DNA of 64,000 nucleotides from Erwinia sp. E602 (GTDB lineage Bacteria; Pseudomonadota; Gammaproteobacteria; Enterobacterales; Enterobacteriaceae): NCBI RefSeq assembly GCF_018141005.1, contig NZ_CP046582.1, positions 4,588,001 to 4,652,000 of the forward strand, read 5' to 3'. Shown piece by piece: positions 1 to 10,550 of this stretch (position 1 is its first letter; each line of letters starts with the position of its first letter). The notes under the pieces were generated by a model. It saw only the letters and a program-made list of their open reading frames with translations, ran no database searches and was not told where the DNA came from. The position numbers and the translations under genes were made by a program.

Positions 1-661
1 CGCTGTTGAGCTGGCGATCGTAAATCGCCTTCGCCACCGCTTCCTGACGCTTAATCTGCGCTTTTAGCTGGATGGTGCGTGCGGCCCAGGCCCCGGATAA
101 TGCATCATTCAGATGCGCGGTAGCCCGGGCGTTGGCAAAGGCCACGTACTGACGCAGCAGCGTGTTGGCTTCCGCCGAAGTCTCTGCCACCAGTTTCACG
201 GTGTCGTTGGTTTTTTTGAGGCTGTCCGCCGGCTGATACTGAATACTGGCAATCAGCTTATCCAGCAATACCGCGTCATCCGCCACTTTGCCGACCTGCC
301 GCTGTTTGTAGTAAGCAGACTGCAGCCAGAAGTCACGCCGGGTATCCCATGCGGAGAGCTGCATGACAAACTCCTGGTAGGCTTCGTCCATCACGTTCGG
401 CAGCGTGGCGTTAGGATTACCGTTACGCAGGTCCAGATTATTAAGGAACTGCTGCTGTGAGTAGTAGCCGGCGAGGGTATTGACCGTTGGGCGGTCGGTA
501 ATCGCCGTCGTGCTCCACTGTGGCGTTACCAGCAGCGACCAGACCAGCGCCAGCAGGGCGAACAGCGCACCACCACCGACGATCCACCCTTTACCGCGCC
601 ACAGCGTGCAGCACAGGCCCCGAATATCCAGTTCGTTATCTGCAGCGTCAGGATAAGTCAT
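1..661 (-). CDS. wzzE: WzzE, ECA polysaccharide chain-length regulator (3' end cut by window)
   Basis: The frame is open from an ATG at 661 to the window edge, giving about 220 N-terminal residues of a protein that is about 350 in E. coli. WzzE is an inner-membrane polysaccharide co-polymerase that sets the repeat number of enterobacterial common antigen. The start MTYPDAADNELDIRGL and a hydrophobic segment at about residues 27-47 (first transmembrane helix) are visible, followed by a periplasmic, coiled-coil-prone region. The C-terminal membrane helix lies outside the window. It follows wecA on the same strand with a 39-bp gap, the usual start of the wec (ECA) cluster. An ATG 4 bases upstream is out of frame and quickly stopped. 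Confidence 0.93.
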   Translation of the reverse strand, partial: MTYPDAADNELDIRGLCCTLWRGKGWIVGGGALFALLALVWSLLVTPQWSTTAITDRPTVNTLAGYYSQQQFLNNLDLRNGNPNATLPNVMDEAYQEFVMQLSAWDTRRDFWLQSAYYKQRQVGKVADDAVLLDKLIASIQYQPADSLKKTNDTVKLVAETSAEANTLLRQYVAFANARATAHLNDALSGAWAARTIQLKAQIKRQEAVAKAIYDRQLNS

Positions 662-700
662 GCATCATTTCCTTGTTGTCGAACATCATCGTTCAAAAAG

Positions 701-1789
701 TCAGCGGTCGTTCTCGTTATTACGCAGGCGACGCTTCAGGCGTTTAATCATCCGCGCCACGCGCCACGCACGTTTAATACAGTAGCCGTACAACATAAAG
801 GCCAGTAAAAACAGAACCAGCATTACCCATTCGGGAGTGAAGCTCAGGTACTCACCCAGCACGCCCACCAGCGCCAGCACGGCGGCCGCGAGGGTAATCA
901 GCACAAAAGCCTGACGCGAGGTGAACCCGGCACGCATAATCAGGTGGTGAATATGCTGGCGATCCGCGGAAAACGGGCTCATGCCCTTACTCAGACGCCG
1001 GTACATGATCGCCACCATGTCCATCAGCGGAATGGCAATCAGCCACAGCGCCGTCACCGGCGTAATCGGGTGGCTCTCTCCCTGGGTGGTCTCCAGCAGG
1101 ATCCAGATAATGGTGAAACCAATCAGCGTGCTGCCGGCATCGCCCATAAACACTTTGTTGTGGCGGCCGAACACGCCGAGGTTCAGTAAAATATAGGGCA
1201 AAATCGCCGCAATCATAGTGAAGCACCACATTGCCAGGCTCAGCTGACCGTCGGACAACAGGATCATGCCCATCGCGAAGAAGGTGACGCAGGACAACCC
1301 GCCCAGCAGGCCATCGATGCCATCGACCATATTGAACGCGTTGATCGCCGCCCAGACGGCAAACAGGGTCAGCACGTAGCCAAACGGGCCGACGATCAGC
1401 TCCCAGGGGCCGAAAATATAGCCAAGGCTGAGCAGATACAGCTTCGCCTTGACCATCATCACCACCGCCACGCCGGCCTGAACCACCGCGCGAATTTTTA
1501 CGCTGATATCGAAGCGGTCATCCAGCGCCCCGACCAGCACCAGCGCGGCGGCGCAGCCCAGATACAGCAGAAAATGGGGGACATAAAAGTCGGTCATCAG
1601 CCAGGCAAAACAGCTGCCGGCAAATACCGAAATACCCCCGACCAGCGGGATGGTTCCCTGGTGGCGTTTGCGGTAGTTAGGCTTGTCCACCAGGCCGATC
1701 TTTATAGCCACCTTGCGGGCAAAAAACAGGAACGCCAGTGAAAATAAAAAAATCAGGGCAAGTTCTGTACTCATATTGAGTAAATTCAC
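701..1789 (-). CDS. wecA: WecA, UDP-GlcNAc:undecaprenyl-phosphate GlcNAc-1-phosphate transferase
   Basis: WecA transfers GlcNAc-1-phosphate to undecaprenyl phosphate in the inner membrane, the first step of enterobacterial common antigen and of many O-antigens. The 362-residue product has about eleven hydrophobic segments and the family aspartates: DD at 90-91 in GALDDRFD, and D156 and D159 in NMVDGIDG. The GDAGS and QHIHH motifs follow. These positions match the catalytic residues known for E. coli WecA (367 residues). The start is a GTG at 1789, as in E. coli. It lies downstream of rho and directly upstream of wzzE. Confidence 0.96.
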   Translation of the reverse strand: MNLLNMSTELALIFLFSLAFLFFARKVAIKIGLVDKPNYRKRHQGTIPLVGGISVFAGSCFAWLMTDFYVPHFLLYLGCAAALVLVGALDDRFDISVKIRAVVQAGVAVVMMVKAKLYLLSLGYIFGPWELIVGPFGYVLTLFAVWAAINAFNMVDGIDGLLGGLSCVTFFAMGMILLSDGQLSLAMWCFTMIAAILPYILLNLGVFGRHNKVFMGDAGSTLIGFTIIWILLETTQGESHPITPVTALWLIAIPLMDMVAIMYRRLSKGMSPFSADRQHIHHLIMRAGFTSRQAFVLITLAAAVLALVGVLGEYLSFTPEWVMLVLFLLAFMLYGYCIKRAWRVARMIKRLKRRLRNNENDR

Positions 1790-1965
1790 ATTAACCAGCT
1801 CTCAGCTAAGAATTAGCGCAATGTTATAAGCAATTTTGGTGCCATAATCATTAGTGTAATTCAGATTTTATTGGTCAGGCCCCGCACAAGCAACGTATCA
1901 GACACGTTAATTTGCACGAACTTGCAGGTGCACTCCCGCGTGTAAAACAGCGTATAGAGCAGAAA

Positions 1966-1996
1966 CGAAAAACGCCACGACTATGCGTGGCGTTTC
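1966..1996 (-). terminator. Intrinsic terminator downstream of rho
   Basis: A perfect 10-bp stem (1970-1979 with 1986-1995, core AACGCCACG) closes a 6-base loop. On the minus strand it is followed by a T-rich run. It ends the rho transcript before wecA. Confidence 0.85.
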
Positions 1997-2029
1997 CCGA
2001 GTTTAGAACACAGCTGTGACGGTTGACCG

Positions 2030-3289
2030 TTACGAACGCTTCATCATGTCGAAGAAGTCATCGTTGGTTTTGGTCATCGCCAGCTTGTTGATGAGGAATT
2101 CCATTGCGTCGATCTCACCCATCGGGTGGATGATTTTACGCAGGATCCACATCTTCTGCAGCTCTTCCGAGGTGGTAAGCAGCTCTTCTTTACGCGTACC
2201 AGAACGGTTGTAGTCGATAGCCGGGAACACACGCTTCTCAGCGATTTTACGCGCCAGGTGCAGTTCCATGTTGCCGGTACCTTTGAACTCTTCGTAGATC
2301 ACTTCGTCCATCTTCGAACCGGTATCAACCAGCGCGGTGGCGATGATGGTCAGGCTACCGCCCTCTTCCACGTTACGTGCCGCACCGAAGAAACGCTTCG
2401 GACGGTGCAGGGCGTTGGCATCCACACCACCGGTAAGTACCTTGCCAGAGGCCGGTACCACGGTGTTGTAGGCACGCGCCAGGCGGGTGATGGAGTCCAG
2501 CAGGATGATCACGTCTTTTTTGTGCTCGACCAGGCGCTTGGCCTTTTCGATCACCATCTCAGCAACCTGAACGTGGCGCGATGCTGGCTCATCAAAGGTA
2601 GAAGCAATGACTTCGCCTTTAACCAGACGCTGCATCTCGGTCACTTCTTCCGGACGCTCGTCAATCAGCAGCACCATCAGCACGCAGTCAGGATGGTTAT
2701 AAGCAATGCTCTGCGCGATGTTCTGCAGCAGCATGGTTTTACCGGCTTTCGGCGGTGCCACGATCAGACCACGCTGACCGCGACCAATTGGCGATGCCAG
2801 GTCGAGTACGCGAGCCGTCAGATCTTCCGTTGAACCGTTACCGCGCTCCATACGCAGACGCGAGTTAGCGTGCAGCGGCGTTAAGTTCTCAAACAGGATC
2901 TTGTTACGGGCATTTTCAGGCTTGTCGTAGTTAACTTCGTTAACTTTCAACAGCGCAAAGTAACGCTCACCCTCTTTTGGCGGTCGAATCTTGCCAGAGA
3001 TGGAGTCACCAGTGCGGAGGTTAAAGCGGCGGATTTGGCTAGGGGAAACGTAGATATCATCGGGACCGGCGAGGTAGGAGCTGTCTCCAGAACGGAGGAA
3101 ACCAAATCCATCCTGCAATATCTCGAGTACGCCGTCGCCGAAGATGTCTTCGCCACTTTTCGCGTGTTGCTTGAGGATGGCGAAGATAATGTCCTGTTTG
3201 CGCAAGCGCGCCAGGTTTTCCAGCCCCATATTTTCGCCGAGAGTGATCAGGTCAGAAACCGGCGTATTTTTTAATTCGGTAAGATTCAT
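2030..3289 (-). CDS. rho: Transcription termination factor Rho
   Basis: Rho is a hexameric RNA helicase that ends untranslated transcripts. The 419-residue product has the length of E. coli Rho. The N-terminal RNA-binding (CSD-like) domain covers roughly residues 1-130. The ATPase core carries the P-loop APPKAGKT near residue 178 and the Walker B segment [16 protein letters not shown], followed by the R-loop stretch and the ending DFFDMMKRS. The start ATG is preceded by a leader strongly resembling E. coli just upstream of rho. The gene sits between trxA and wecA as in E. coli. Rho is known to limit its own synthesis through its leader. Confidence 0.98.
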   Translation of the reverse strand: MNLTELKNTPVSDLITLGENMGLENLARLRKQDIIFAILKQHAKSGEDIFGDGVLEILQDGFGFLRSGDSSYLAGPDDIYVSPSQIRRFNLRTGDSISGKIRPPKEGERYFALLKVNEVNYDKPENARNKILFENLTPLHANSRLRMERGNGSTEDLTARVLDLASPIGRGQRGLIVAPPKAGKTMLLQNIAQSIAYNHPDCVLMVLLIDERPEEVTEMQRLVKGEVIASTFDEPASRHVQVAEMVIEKAKRLVEHKKDVIILLDSITRLARAYNTVVPASGKVLTGGVDANALHRPKRFFGAARNVEEGGSLTIIATALVDTGSKMDEVIYEEFKGTGNMELHLARKIAEKRVFPAIDYNRSGTRKEELLTTSEELQKMWILRKIIHPMGEIDAMEFLINKLAMTKTNDDFFDMMKRS

Positions 3290-3650
3290 AATGGTGGGTT
3301 CTTAAACTCGGGGTAAAACTTGAACTGTTTGTCGTCAATGGTATGGCTAGAGATCCATGCCTGTTTAATGGCGGTCTGTTCCCGGGTCCACTCGATGATC
3401 GCATGCAGGATAACGCAGATCTGAGACGAGGAGACGGTAAGGAAAGTGCCGGAATTCAGTTGATACTAACCGTCAGATTGCTGAATGTCTGTAAAACTGT
3501 GATGAATACAGCGTTCAACAAGGAAAAAATCTAAAGATGCAAACTAGCAAGGTAAGTTCGTCGTGCAGTGAATTTAACTTAGCACGCCTAAAGCCGGGCG
3601 TCCAGCGGTCAGAAAAAAAATCCGCAGCGCAGGACGCCGGTATCGTGTGA
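3290..3650 (-). other. rho leader / trxA-rho intergenic region
   Basis: This 361-bp gap holds no convincing gene. The 60 bases next to rho keep blocks recognisable from the E. coli rho leader (for example AAACAGGCATGGAT on the minus strand at about 3352-3365), where rut sites support Rho autoregulation. An ATG at about 3403 could start a rhoL-like leader peptide, but its reading frame runs past the rho start and does not match the E. coli RhoL sequence, so no leader peptide is called. A run of eight T on the minus strand near 3613-3620 may belong to the trxA terminator. Confidence 0.5.
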
Positions 3651-3980
3651 TTAGCCCAGGTTCGCGTTCAGGAACTCTTTCAGCTGACCTTTAGACAGTG
3701 CGCCCACCTTGGTGGCTGCCACTTCGCCGTTCTTGAACAGCAGCAGGGTTGGGATACCGCGGATGCCGTATTTTGGGGCAGTGGCCGGGTTCTCATCGAT
3801 GTTCAGCTTGGTAACGGTCAGTTTACCTTCGTACTCTTCTGCCACTTCATCAAGAATTGGCGCGATCATTTTGCACGGACCACACCACTCGGCCCAGAAG
3901 TCGACCAGGGTCACGCCTTCAGCTTGCAGAACTTGCGTTACGAAGCTGTCATCTGTCAGGTGAATAATTTTATCGCTCAT
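3651..3980 (-). CDS. trxA: Thioredoxin 1
   Basis: Thioredoxin is the small cytoplasmic protein-disulfide reductant that feeds ribonucleotide reductase, methionine sulfoxide reductases and PAPS reductase. The 109-residue product has the exact E. coli length. It carries the active site WCGPC at residues 32-36, the cis-proline segment RGIPTLLLF, and the ending LNANLG. A good Shine-Dalgarno (GGAG) lies 6-7 bases before the ATG. It is divergent from rhlB across 132 bp and upstream of rho, as in E. coli. Confidence 0.98.
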   Translation of the reverse strand: MSDKIIHLTDDSFVTQVLQAEGVTLVDFWAEWCGPCKMIAPILDEVAEEYEGKLTVTKLNIDENPATAPKYGIRGIPTLLLFKNGEVAATKVGALSKGQLKEFLNANLG

Positions 3981-4112
3981 GTTTACTCCAGGAGATTATC
4001 TTTACCTAAATGATGTAGCAGGAAGCAGCATCAGGTTAGCGTTATTTCACTCGCTTTTATTTCAACGGATATGCTTTCGTAAAGCAATACTAAGCTGATA
4101 TTCTACCACACT

Positions 4113-5405
4113 ATGAGCAAAACACACTTAACCGAAAAGAAGTTTTCCGACTTCGCCCTGCACGCTCAGGTGATTGAAGCCCTTGAAACTAAAGGCTTTC
4201 AAAATTGCACGCCTATTCAGGCGCTGGCATTACCGTTTACGCTCTCCGGGCGTGATGTAGCAGGTCAGGCGCAAACCGGTACCGGCAAAACGATGGCGTT
4301 TCTGACGTCAACGTTTCATCATCTTCTCTCTCACCCCGCTCCGGAAGGTCGCCAGGTTAATCAACCGCGCGCGCTGATTCTGGCTCCGACCCGCGAACTG
4401 GCGGTTCAGATCCATGCGGATGCAGAGCCGCTGGCGCAGGTAACCGGACTGAAACTCGGTCTGGCTTACGGTGGCGATGGCTACGATAAGCAACTGAAAG
4501 TGCTGGAAAGCGGTGTTGATATCCTGATTGGCACCACCGGCCGTTTAATCGATTACGTCAAACAGAACCACGTTAATCTGGGCGCGATCCAGGTGGTGGT
4601 ACTTGACGAAGCCGATCGCATGTTCGATCTCGGCTTTATTAAAGACATCCGCTGGCTGTTCCGCCGCATGCCTGCCGCCAACCAGCGCCTGAATATGTTG
4701 TTCTCCGCCACGCTGTCATTCCGCGTGCGTGAACTGGCTTTTGAGAACATGAACAACGCGGAATACGTAGAAGTCGAGCCAGAGCAAAAAACCGGACACC
4801 GTATTAAAGAAGAGCTGTTCTACCCTTCCAACGAAGAAAAAATGCGTTTGCTGCAAACGCTGCTGGAAGAAGAGTGGCCGGATCGCGCCATCATTTTTGC
4901 CAACACCAAGCACCGCTGTGAAGATATCTGGGGCCACCTGGCCGCCGATGGTCACCGCGTGGGTCTGCTGACAGGCGACGTGGCGCAGAAAAAGCGCCTG
5001 CGTATCCTGGAAGATTTCACTAAGGGTGATGTCGATATCCTGGTGGCGACCGACGTGGCCGCGCGTGGTCTGCATATCCCGGCCGTGACGCACGTCTTCA
5101 ACTACGATCTGCCTGACGATCGTGAAGACTACGTGCACCGTATTGGCCGTACCGGCCGTGCCGGTGCCAACGGTCACTCAATCAGCCTCGCCTGTGAAGA
5201 GTACGCGCTGAACCTGCCGGCGATTGAAGAGTATATCGGTCACAGCATTCCGGTCAGCCGCTATAACAGCGATGCGCTGATGAGCGAACTGCCGCCGCCG
5301 AAGCGTTTAACCCGCAACCGCACCGGTAACAACCTGCGTCGTGGCGGCAACAACAATCGCCGTGGCAGCGCGCCGCGCAGCCCCAACCGCAAACGCCCGG
5401 GTTAA
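4113..5405 (+). CDS. rhlB: ATP-dependent RNA helicase RhlB
   Basis: RhlB is the DEAD-box helicase of the RNA degradosome, unwinding structured mRNA for PNPase and RNase E. The 430 residues show the Q motif (CTPIQ), motif I AQTGTGKT ending at residue 60, PTRELA, motif [22 protein letters not shown] and HRIGRTGR in order. A basic Arg/Asn-rich tail follows, as in E. coli RhlB. It ends 6 bp before gppA on the same strand, so the two are probably co-transcribed. Confidence 0.97.
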   Translation: MSKTHLTEKKFSDFALHAQVIEALETKGFQNCTPIQALALPFTLSGRDVAGQAQTGTGKTMAFLTSTFHHLLSHPAPEGRQVNQPRALILAPTRELAVQIHADAEPLAQVTGLKLGLAYGGDGYDKQLKVLESGVDILIGTTGRLIDYVKQNHVNLGAIQVVVLDEADRMFDLGFIKDIRWLFRRMPAANQRLNMLFSATLSFRVRELAFENMNNAEYVEVEPEQKTGHRIKEELFYPSNEEKMRLLQTLLEEEWPDRAIIFANTKHRCEDIWGHLAADGHRVGLLTGDVAQKKRLRILEDFTKGDVDILVATDVAARGLHIPAVTHVFNYDLPDDREDYVHRIGRTGRAGANGHSISLACEEYALNLPAIEEYIGHSIPVSRYNSDALMSELPPPKRLTRNRTGNNLRRGGNNNRRGSAPRSPNRKRPG

Positions 5406-5411
5406 GCCACC

Positions 5412-6896
5412 ATGCTGAGCGCGTCATCACTTTATGCTGCCATCGATCTCGGATCGAACAGTTTTCATATGCTGGTGGTGCGCGAAGTGGCTGGCAGTAT
5501 CCAGACCATTGCCCGCATCAAACGCAAGGTGCGCCTGGCGGCCGGGCTGGACAGCCAAAGCCAGCTCTCTGGTGAAGCCATGGAGCGCGGCTGGCAGTGC
5601 CTGCGGCTGTTTTCCGAACAGCTGCAGGATATCCCGTCGGAACAGATCCGCGTGGTGGCGACCGCCACCTTGCGTATCGCCGCTAACGCCGGCGAGTTCC
5701 TGATCGCTGCTCAACAGATCCTCGGTTGCCCGATCAACGTGATCAGCGGTGAAGAGGAGGCGCGCCTGATCTACCAGGGGGTAGCCCACACCACCGGTGG
5801 TGCGGATAAACGTCTGGTGGTGGATATCGGCGGCGGCAGCACCGAGCTGGTTACCGGCAAGGGCGCGCAAACGACCGCGCTGTTCAGCCTGTCGATGGGC
5901 TGCGTCACCTGGCTGGAACGCTATTTCGCCGATCGCCACCTTGGCCGTGAGAACTTCGCTCAGGCAGAGGCCGCCGCCCGTGAGATGATCCGTCCGGTGG
6001 CCGCGGTGTTGCGCGAGCAGGGCTGGCAGATCTGTGTCGGCGCGTCCGGCACCGTGCAGGCGCTGCAGGAAATCATGATGGCGCAGGGCATGGACGAGCG
6101 GATTACGCTCGGCAAGCTGCAGCAGTTGAAGCAGCGCGCCATTCAGTGCGGCAAGCTGGAAGAGCTGGAGATCGAAGGCCTGACGCTGGAGCGGGCGCTG
6201 GTGTTCCCCAGCGGCCTGTCGATCCTGATCGCCATCTTTATCGAGCTGAATATCGAGAGTATGACGCTGGCCGGTGGCGCGCTGCGCGAAGGCCTGGTCT
6301 ACGGCATGCTGCACCTGCCGGTGGATCGCGATATTCGCAGCAGGACGCTGCACAACGTTCAACGCCGTTTTGCGATCGATGCAGAACAGGCCGAGCGCGT
6401 CCGCCAGCTGGCCGAGAGTTTCGCCCGCCAGATTAGCCAGAACTGGAAGCTGGATGACATCAGCCGGGAGCTGCTGGACAGCGCCTGTCTGATCCATGAA
6501 ATTGGGTTGAGCGTCGATTTCCGTCAGGCGCCACAGCATGCGGCCTATCTGGTGCGCAATCTCGATCTGCCCGGCTTTACCCCGGCCCAGAAAAAGCTGC
6601 TGGCAACCCTGCTGCAGAATCAGCGAAACGGCATCGATCTGGCGTTACTGAGCCAGCAAAATGCCGTGCCGCCGCGGGTGGCGGAACGTCTTTCGCGCCT
6701 GCTGCGGCTGGCGATCATTTTTGCCAGCCGCCGCCGCGATAATACGCTGCCTGCGGTGCGCCTGCTGGCGGAGGAAGACACCCTGACGCTGACCCTGCCA
6801 GCCGGCTGGCTGGAAGCCCATCCGCTGCGCGCCGAGCTGCTTGAGCAGGAAGTGCACTGGCAAAGTTATGTGCACTGGTCGCTGACGATTGTCTGA
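5412..6896 (+). CDS. gppA: Guanosine-5'-triphosphate,3'-diphosphate pyrophosphatase / exopolyphosphatase
   Basis: GppA converts pppGpp to ppGpp and can hydrolyse polyphosphate, so it tunes the stringent response. The product is 494 residues, the E. coli length. It has the ASKHA-type phosphate-binding segments [13 protein letters not shown] near residue 9 and [12 protein letters not shown] near residue 136. The C-terminal half, with HEIGLSVDF, resembles the HD-like domain of the family. Start ATG follows the rhlB stop by 6 bp. In E. coli it is next to rep; here a lipase gene separates them. Confidence 0.95.
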   Translation: MLSASSLYAAIDLGSNSFHMLVVREVAGSIQTIARIKRKVRLAAGLDSQSQLSGEAMERGWQCLRLFSEQLQDIPSEQIRVVATATLRIAANAGEFLIAAQQILGCPINVISGEEEARLIYQGVAHTTGGADKRLVVDIGGGSTELVTGKGAQTTALFSLSMGCVTWLERYFADRHLGRENFAQAEAAAREMIRPVAAVLREQGWQICVGASGTVQALQEIMMAQGMDERITLGKLQQLKQRAIQCGKLEELEIEGLTLERALVFPSGLSILIAIFIELNIESMTLAGGALREGLVYGMLHLPVDRDIRSRTLHNVQRRFAIDAEQAERVRQLAESFARQISQNWKLDDISRELLDSACLIHEIGLSVDFRQAPQHAAYLVRNLDLPGFTPAQKKLLATLLQNQRNGIDLALLSQQNAVPPRVAERLSRLLRLAIIFASRRRDNTLPAVRLLAEEDTLTLTLPAGWLEAHPLRAELLEQEVHWQSYVHWSLTIV

Positions 6897-6902
6897 ACAT
6901 TA

Positions 6903-6940
6903 AACCGGAAGGCGATGTATGTCACCTTCCGGTATCTTTA
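6903..6940 (+). terminator. Terminator after gppA
   Basis: A 9-bp stem (6904-6912 with 6925-6933, ACCGGAAGG) is followed by a T-rich stretch on the plus strand. It lies between the convergent gppA and lipase genes. Confidence 0.75.
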
Positions 6941-8323
6941 TTACTCTTCGATAGTCAGATTGTAATGCTGAATAATGGCTGCCATTATCTTCGTTGAAAT
7001 CAGTTCATGGACATAGGTTGTTGGATGCACGTTATCCCAGAACAGGTGAACCTTATCATGTTGACATGATGGCGAAGGTTTGAAATTAAAAATATAATCC
7101 GGCAAGGGTAAAATGTTGTTGATGTCCAGGCAGGCATTTTTTACATCATCAATGCCATGCTCCCCCGGGTTTTTCACCAGGTCATTGAAGATTTTCTCAA
7201 CATCAAGAAGATGAATATCAACGTTACCTCGGTTACGGTATTCATGGCGTTTTACGCTCTCTTTTATTCCGTTGTTAAGGACGCGTACGTAATCTTTTAA
7301 CCTGAGCCTTTCGCTATCAGACTTATCCTGCATCCCCGGCACCAGAGAAACATCAGGTGCCGTCATTACGATGATGCTCTTCGCTCCCAGGCTCGTCAGC
7401 CGGGAAATCCCTTTATCGATATTAGATATCATCTCTTCAGGTTCAATATCACCATTCATCAGATCATTACCGCCGGCCATGATTGAAAAGAGCGATTTCC
7501 CTGCATTGTAGTTTTTGTCTTCATTCATATAAGAAACGAAAGAGTCGATCTGCTTGTCAATTCCAGGGATCTTAATCAGCCCCAGTACAGAGGTATCTTT
7601 TGTTTCAGCCCCTCCCACCGCCCAGTTATAGGAATGAATCCCCAGATTTCCAGCCAGATACTCGTGCCAGACATAGCCATTACTGAAATGTCCACGATAC
7701 CAGGTCTTTGAATTCGGGGCTTTCCACATTGATGCATTGAATACGTTGCTGTTGTCAGTAAGGCTGTCACCAAAGGTTATGATACGTTCGAATGCGCCAT
7801 TTTTCCTCAATCCTTTAGCATCATAATTCATTGACCAGATCGTGTGGTCAAAAGACTGACTATTATCCGCAGCATATATTTCCAACTGTCTGACATTTAC
7901 CCCCTCACTGGCCAGCGTTTTCCTGCAAATTTCTTCCAGCTTTTTATATGGCGTGTCAGTGTAGAACATATTCTTCCACTGCATTATAAAATTCGACCAC
8001 CAGTGGCCATTGAGTTTATAGTATCCGCTGCCAGACTCATTTTTTGCCCAGTACCAGGTGCTTCCGGGGTGAGCCTGATTATTGTCCAGACGAGTAATGC
8101 ATCGCATGTAGGTATAGGTTGACTTTTGCCCTAAAAAAACCCTTTGCGAAGGACGATCATTATTATCAAAATCCGTTTTTATCAATGGTGTTTCGCCCAG
8201 ATAATTATCCAACTCCACCACCGGGAATACACTTTCCTCATCATCCTCACTCGCGAGTGCAACGGATGACAACGCACCACCTAATAGCACCAATGAAATA
8301 GAAAACAGAATATTTTTTTTCAC
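6941..8323 (-). CDS. Secreted SGNH/GDSL phospholipase of the thermolabile-hemolysin (TLH) type
   Basis: The 460-residue product has a clear signal peptide (residues 1-24, likely cut ALA|S25). An N-terminal domain of about 150 residues precedes a GDSL hydrolase domain. The SGNH blocks are complete: GDSLTD with nucleophile Ser187, Gly237-238 in NWAVGG, GGND with Asn286, and Asp430-x-x-His433 in DNVHPT. Segments such as SNVFNASMW, GHFSNGYVW, YNWAVGG and ACLDIN closely resemble Vibrio thermolabile hemolysin; SseJ of Salmonella belongs to the same broad lipase/acyltransferase family. The start is a GTG with AAGG just upstream. The gene is visibly richer in A+T than its neighbours and interrupts the gppA-rep order, which suggests transfer. 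Substrate (phospholipid, lysophospholipid, sterol acylation) is unknown. Confidence 0.82.
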   Translation of the reverse strand: MKKNILFSISLVLLGGALSSVALASEDDEESVFPVVELDNYLGETPLIKTDFDNNDRPSQRVFLGQKSTYTYMRCITRLDNNQAHPGSTWYWAKNESGSGYYKLNGHWWSNFIMQWKNMFYTDTPYKKLEEICRKTLASEGVNVRQLEIYAADNSQSFDHTIWSMNYDAKGLRKNGAFERIITFGDSLTDNSNVFNASMWKAPNSKTWYRGHFSNGYVWHEYLAGNLGIHSYNWAVGGAETKDTSVLGLIKIPGIDKQIDSFVSYMNEDKNYNAGKSLFSIMAGGNDLMNGDIEPEEMISNIDKGISRLTSLGAKSIIVMTAPDVSLVPGMQDKSDSERLRLKDYVRVLNNGIKESVKRHEYRNRGNVDIHLLDVEKIFNDLVKNPGEHGIDDVKNACLDINNILPLPDYIFNFKPSPSCQHDKVHLFWDNVHPTTYVHELISTKIMAAIIQHYNLTIEE

Positions 8324-8455
8324 AAAATAACCTTTTGACGTCGAAATAAATTGAACATCAAAGGATAATCACTATCGAAAAAAATTATGACTTTTGAAAA
8401 CTTAAAACCCATTTACTTTATTAATACAGGGCAGCCAGGTAACTGAAAAAAAACC

Positions 8456-10474
8456 TTATTTTCTTGCTTTATCCAGCATTGCTCTTAATCCCGCCACCCG
8501 GCTCTGCCCGGTCTGCATCCGCTCTTCGGCGCTGACCACTTTACGCTCACTTTCCCAGTTGACATCGTCCTGCGGCAGCTCAAGCAGAAAACGGCTTGGC
8601 TCCGGGCGCACCAGCTCACCGTACTGGCGGCGCTCGCGGCACAGGGTGAAGGTCAGCTCTTTCTGTGCGCGGGTAATCCCCACGTAGGCCAGACGCCGCT
8701 CCTCCTCGATATTGTTCTCATCAATGCTGCTCTGGTGCGGTAACAGCCCCTCTTCCATGCCGACCATATAGACATAGGGAAACTCCAGCCCTTTGGAGGC
8801 GTGCAGGGTCATCAGCTGCACCTGATCAAGCTCCTCGTCACTTTCACCGCGCTCCATCATGTCGCGCAGGGTAAAGCGCGTCACCACCTGGGTCAGCGTC
8901 ATCGGTTCATCAATGTCGCTGCCTTCCAGCATTTCGGTCATCCACTGGAACAGCGTGTTGACGTTTTTCATACGCATTTCGGCGGCTTTCGGGCTGGCCG
9001 AGGTTTCAAACAGCCAGCTCTCGTAGTCAATACCGCGGATCAGATCGCGCACTGCGGCGACCGGCTCGCGTTCCGCCAGCCGTGCCACCTCCTGCAGCCA
9101 GCTGGTAAAGCGCTGCAGGGATTCCAGCCCGCGTCCGGTCAGCGTCTGGCTGAGACCCATATCGAAGCTGGCGGTAAACAGGCTTTTATTACGCTGCATT
9201 GCCCACTCGCCGAGCTTTTGCAGCGTGGCGGCGCCGATCTCACGGCGTGGCGTGTTAACGATGCGCATAAAGGCGCTGTCATCGTCAGCGTTGGTCAGTA
9301 CCCGCAGGTAGGCCAGCAGATCTTTGATTTCCGGGCGCGAGAAGAACGAGGTGCCGCCGGAGATGCGGTAAGGGATACGGTTCTGCATCAGCATCTTTTC
9401 AAACACGCGCGACTGATGGTTTCCGCGATAGAGGATGGCATAATCCTTGTACTGTGTTTTATTAATAAAGTGGTGGGCGATCAGCTCGCCGATCACCCGC
9501 TCCGCCTCATGATCCTCATGGTTGGCGGTCACCACCTTCAGCTCAGCCCCGTAGCCCAGCTCGGAGAACAGTCGCTTTTCAAACACGTGCGGGTTGTTGG
9601 CGATCAGGATATTGGCTGCCTTGAGAATACGTTCGGACGAACGGTAGTTCTGCTCCAGCTTGATCACCTGCAGCGCCGGGAAGTCCTCTTTCAACAGCAC
9701 CAGGTTCTGCGGCCGTGCCCCGCGCCAGGAGTAGATTGACTGGTCGTCGTCACCCACCACGGTAAAACGCGCCCGTGCACCCACCAGCAGCTTCACCAGC
9801 TCGTACTGGCTGGTGTTGGTATCCTGGTATTCGTCAACCAGCAGATAGCGAATACGCTGCTGCCAGCGTTCACGCACCTCAAGGTTGCGCTGGAACAGCA
9901 GCGTCGGCAGCAGGATCAGATCATCGAAGTCCAGTACGTTGCAGGACTTCAGATGCCTGTCATACAGTGCATAACAGTGGGCGAACAGCTTGTCGCGCTC
10001 CGACTGTGCGCCTGCCGCTGCCCGCGACGGATCCAGCAGATCGTTCTTCCAGTTGGAGATCGTCGAGATCAGCTGCTGCAGCAGGTTTTTGTCGTTCTCC
10101 AGCCACTCTTCGGTGAGATCTTTCAGCAGCGCCAGCTGATCCTGATCGTCAAACAGTGAAAAGTTGGATTTCATCCCCAGCGCGGCGTACTCGCGTTTAA
10201 TAATCTCCAGCCCGAGGGTATGGAAGGTCGAAATCATCAGCCCGCGCGCCTCTTTACGCCCCAGCGTCTGCGCCACGCGCTCTTTCATCTCGCGCGAGGC
10301 CTTATTGGTGAAGGTCACCGCAGCGATATGTCGCGCCTGATAACCGCATTCGCGGATCAGGTGGGCAATTTTATTGGTAATCACTCGCGTCTTGCCCGAA
10401 CCGGCTCCGGCCAGCACCAGGCAGGGCCCGGTGACAAATTCGACGGCGTGTTGCTGACCAGGATTAAGACGCAT
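8456..10474 (-). CDS. rep: ATP-dependent DNA helicase Rep
   Basis: Rep is a superfamily 1 3'-5' helicase that helps the replisome pass protein-bound DNA. The 672 residues include motif I AGAGSGKT (residues 22-29), motif [22 protein letters not shown], the motif IV-VI set with [21 protein letters not shown] and [10 protein letters not shown]. The start chosen at 10474 ([13 protein letters not shown]) is the family start. An in-frame ATG 45 bases upstream would add 15 residues with no family match. It is convergent with the lipase gene. Confidence 0.97.
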   Translation of the reverse strand: MRLNPGQQHAVEFVTGPCLVLAGAGSGKTRVITNKIAHLIRECGYQARHIAAVTFTNKASREMKERVAQTLGRKEARGLMISTFHTLGLEIIKREYAALGMKSNFSLFDDQDQLALLKDLTEEWLENDKNLLQQLISTISNWKNDLLDPSRAAAGAQSERDKLFAHCYALYDRHLKSCNVLDFDDLILLPTLLFQRNLEVRERWQQRIRYLLVDEYQDTNTSQYELVKLLVGARARFTVVGDDDQSIYSWRGARPQNLVLLKEDFPALQVIKLEQNYRSSERILKAANILIANNPHVFEKRLFSELGYGAELKVVTANHEDHEAERVIGELIAHHFINKTQYKDYAILYRGNHQSRVFEKMLMQNRIPYRISGGTSFFSRPEIKDLLAYLRVLTNADDDSAFMRIVNTPRREIGAATLQKLGEWAMQRNKSLFTASFDMGLSQTLTGRGLESLQRFTSWLQEVARLAEREPVAAVRDLIRGIDYESWLFETSASPKAAEMRMKNVNTLFQWMTEMLEGSDIDEPMTLTQVVTRFTLRDMMERGESDEELDQVQLMTLHASKGLEFPYVYMVGMEEGLLPHQSSIDENNIEEERRLAYVGITRAQKELTFTLCRERRQYGELVRPEPSRFLLELPQDDVNWESERKVVSAEERMQTGQSRVAGLRAMLDKARK

Positions 10475-10550
10475 AGCTTGAAAATTCCACAGGTATAAAC
10501 AGGCGGGCAGTATACCCAAAGATGCCCGGACTGTGGAGGCGTGAGGTCAG

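Noticed and set aside
3343..3403. Possible rhoL leader peptide upstream of rho
   Set aside because: The frame starting MRSSSGP runs through the rho start and lacks similarity to E. coli RhoL after the first residues.
5427..6539. Long open frame of 370 codons antisense to gppA
   Set aside because: It lies opposite a clear, conserved gene, has no recognisable family motif, and is the usual shadow of GC-rich coding DNA.
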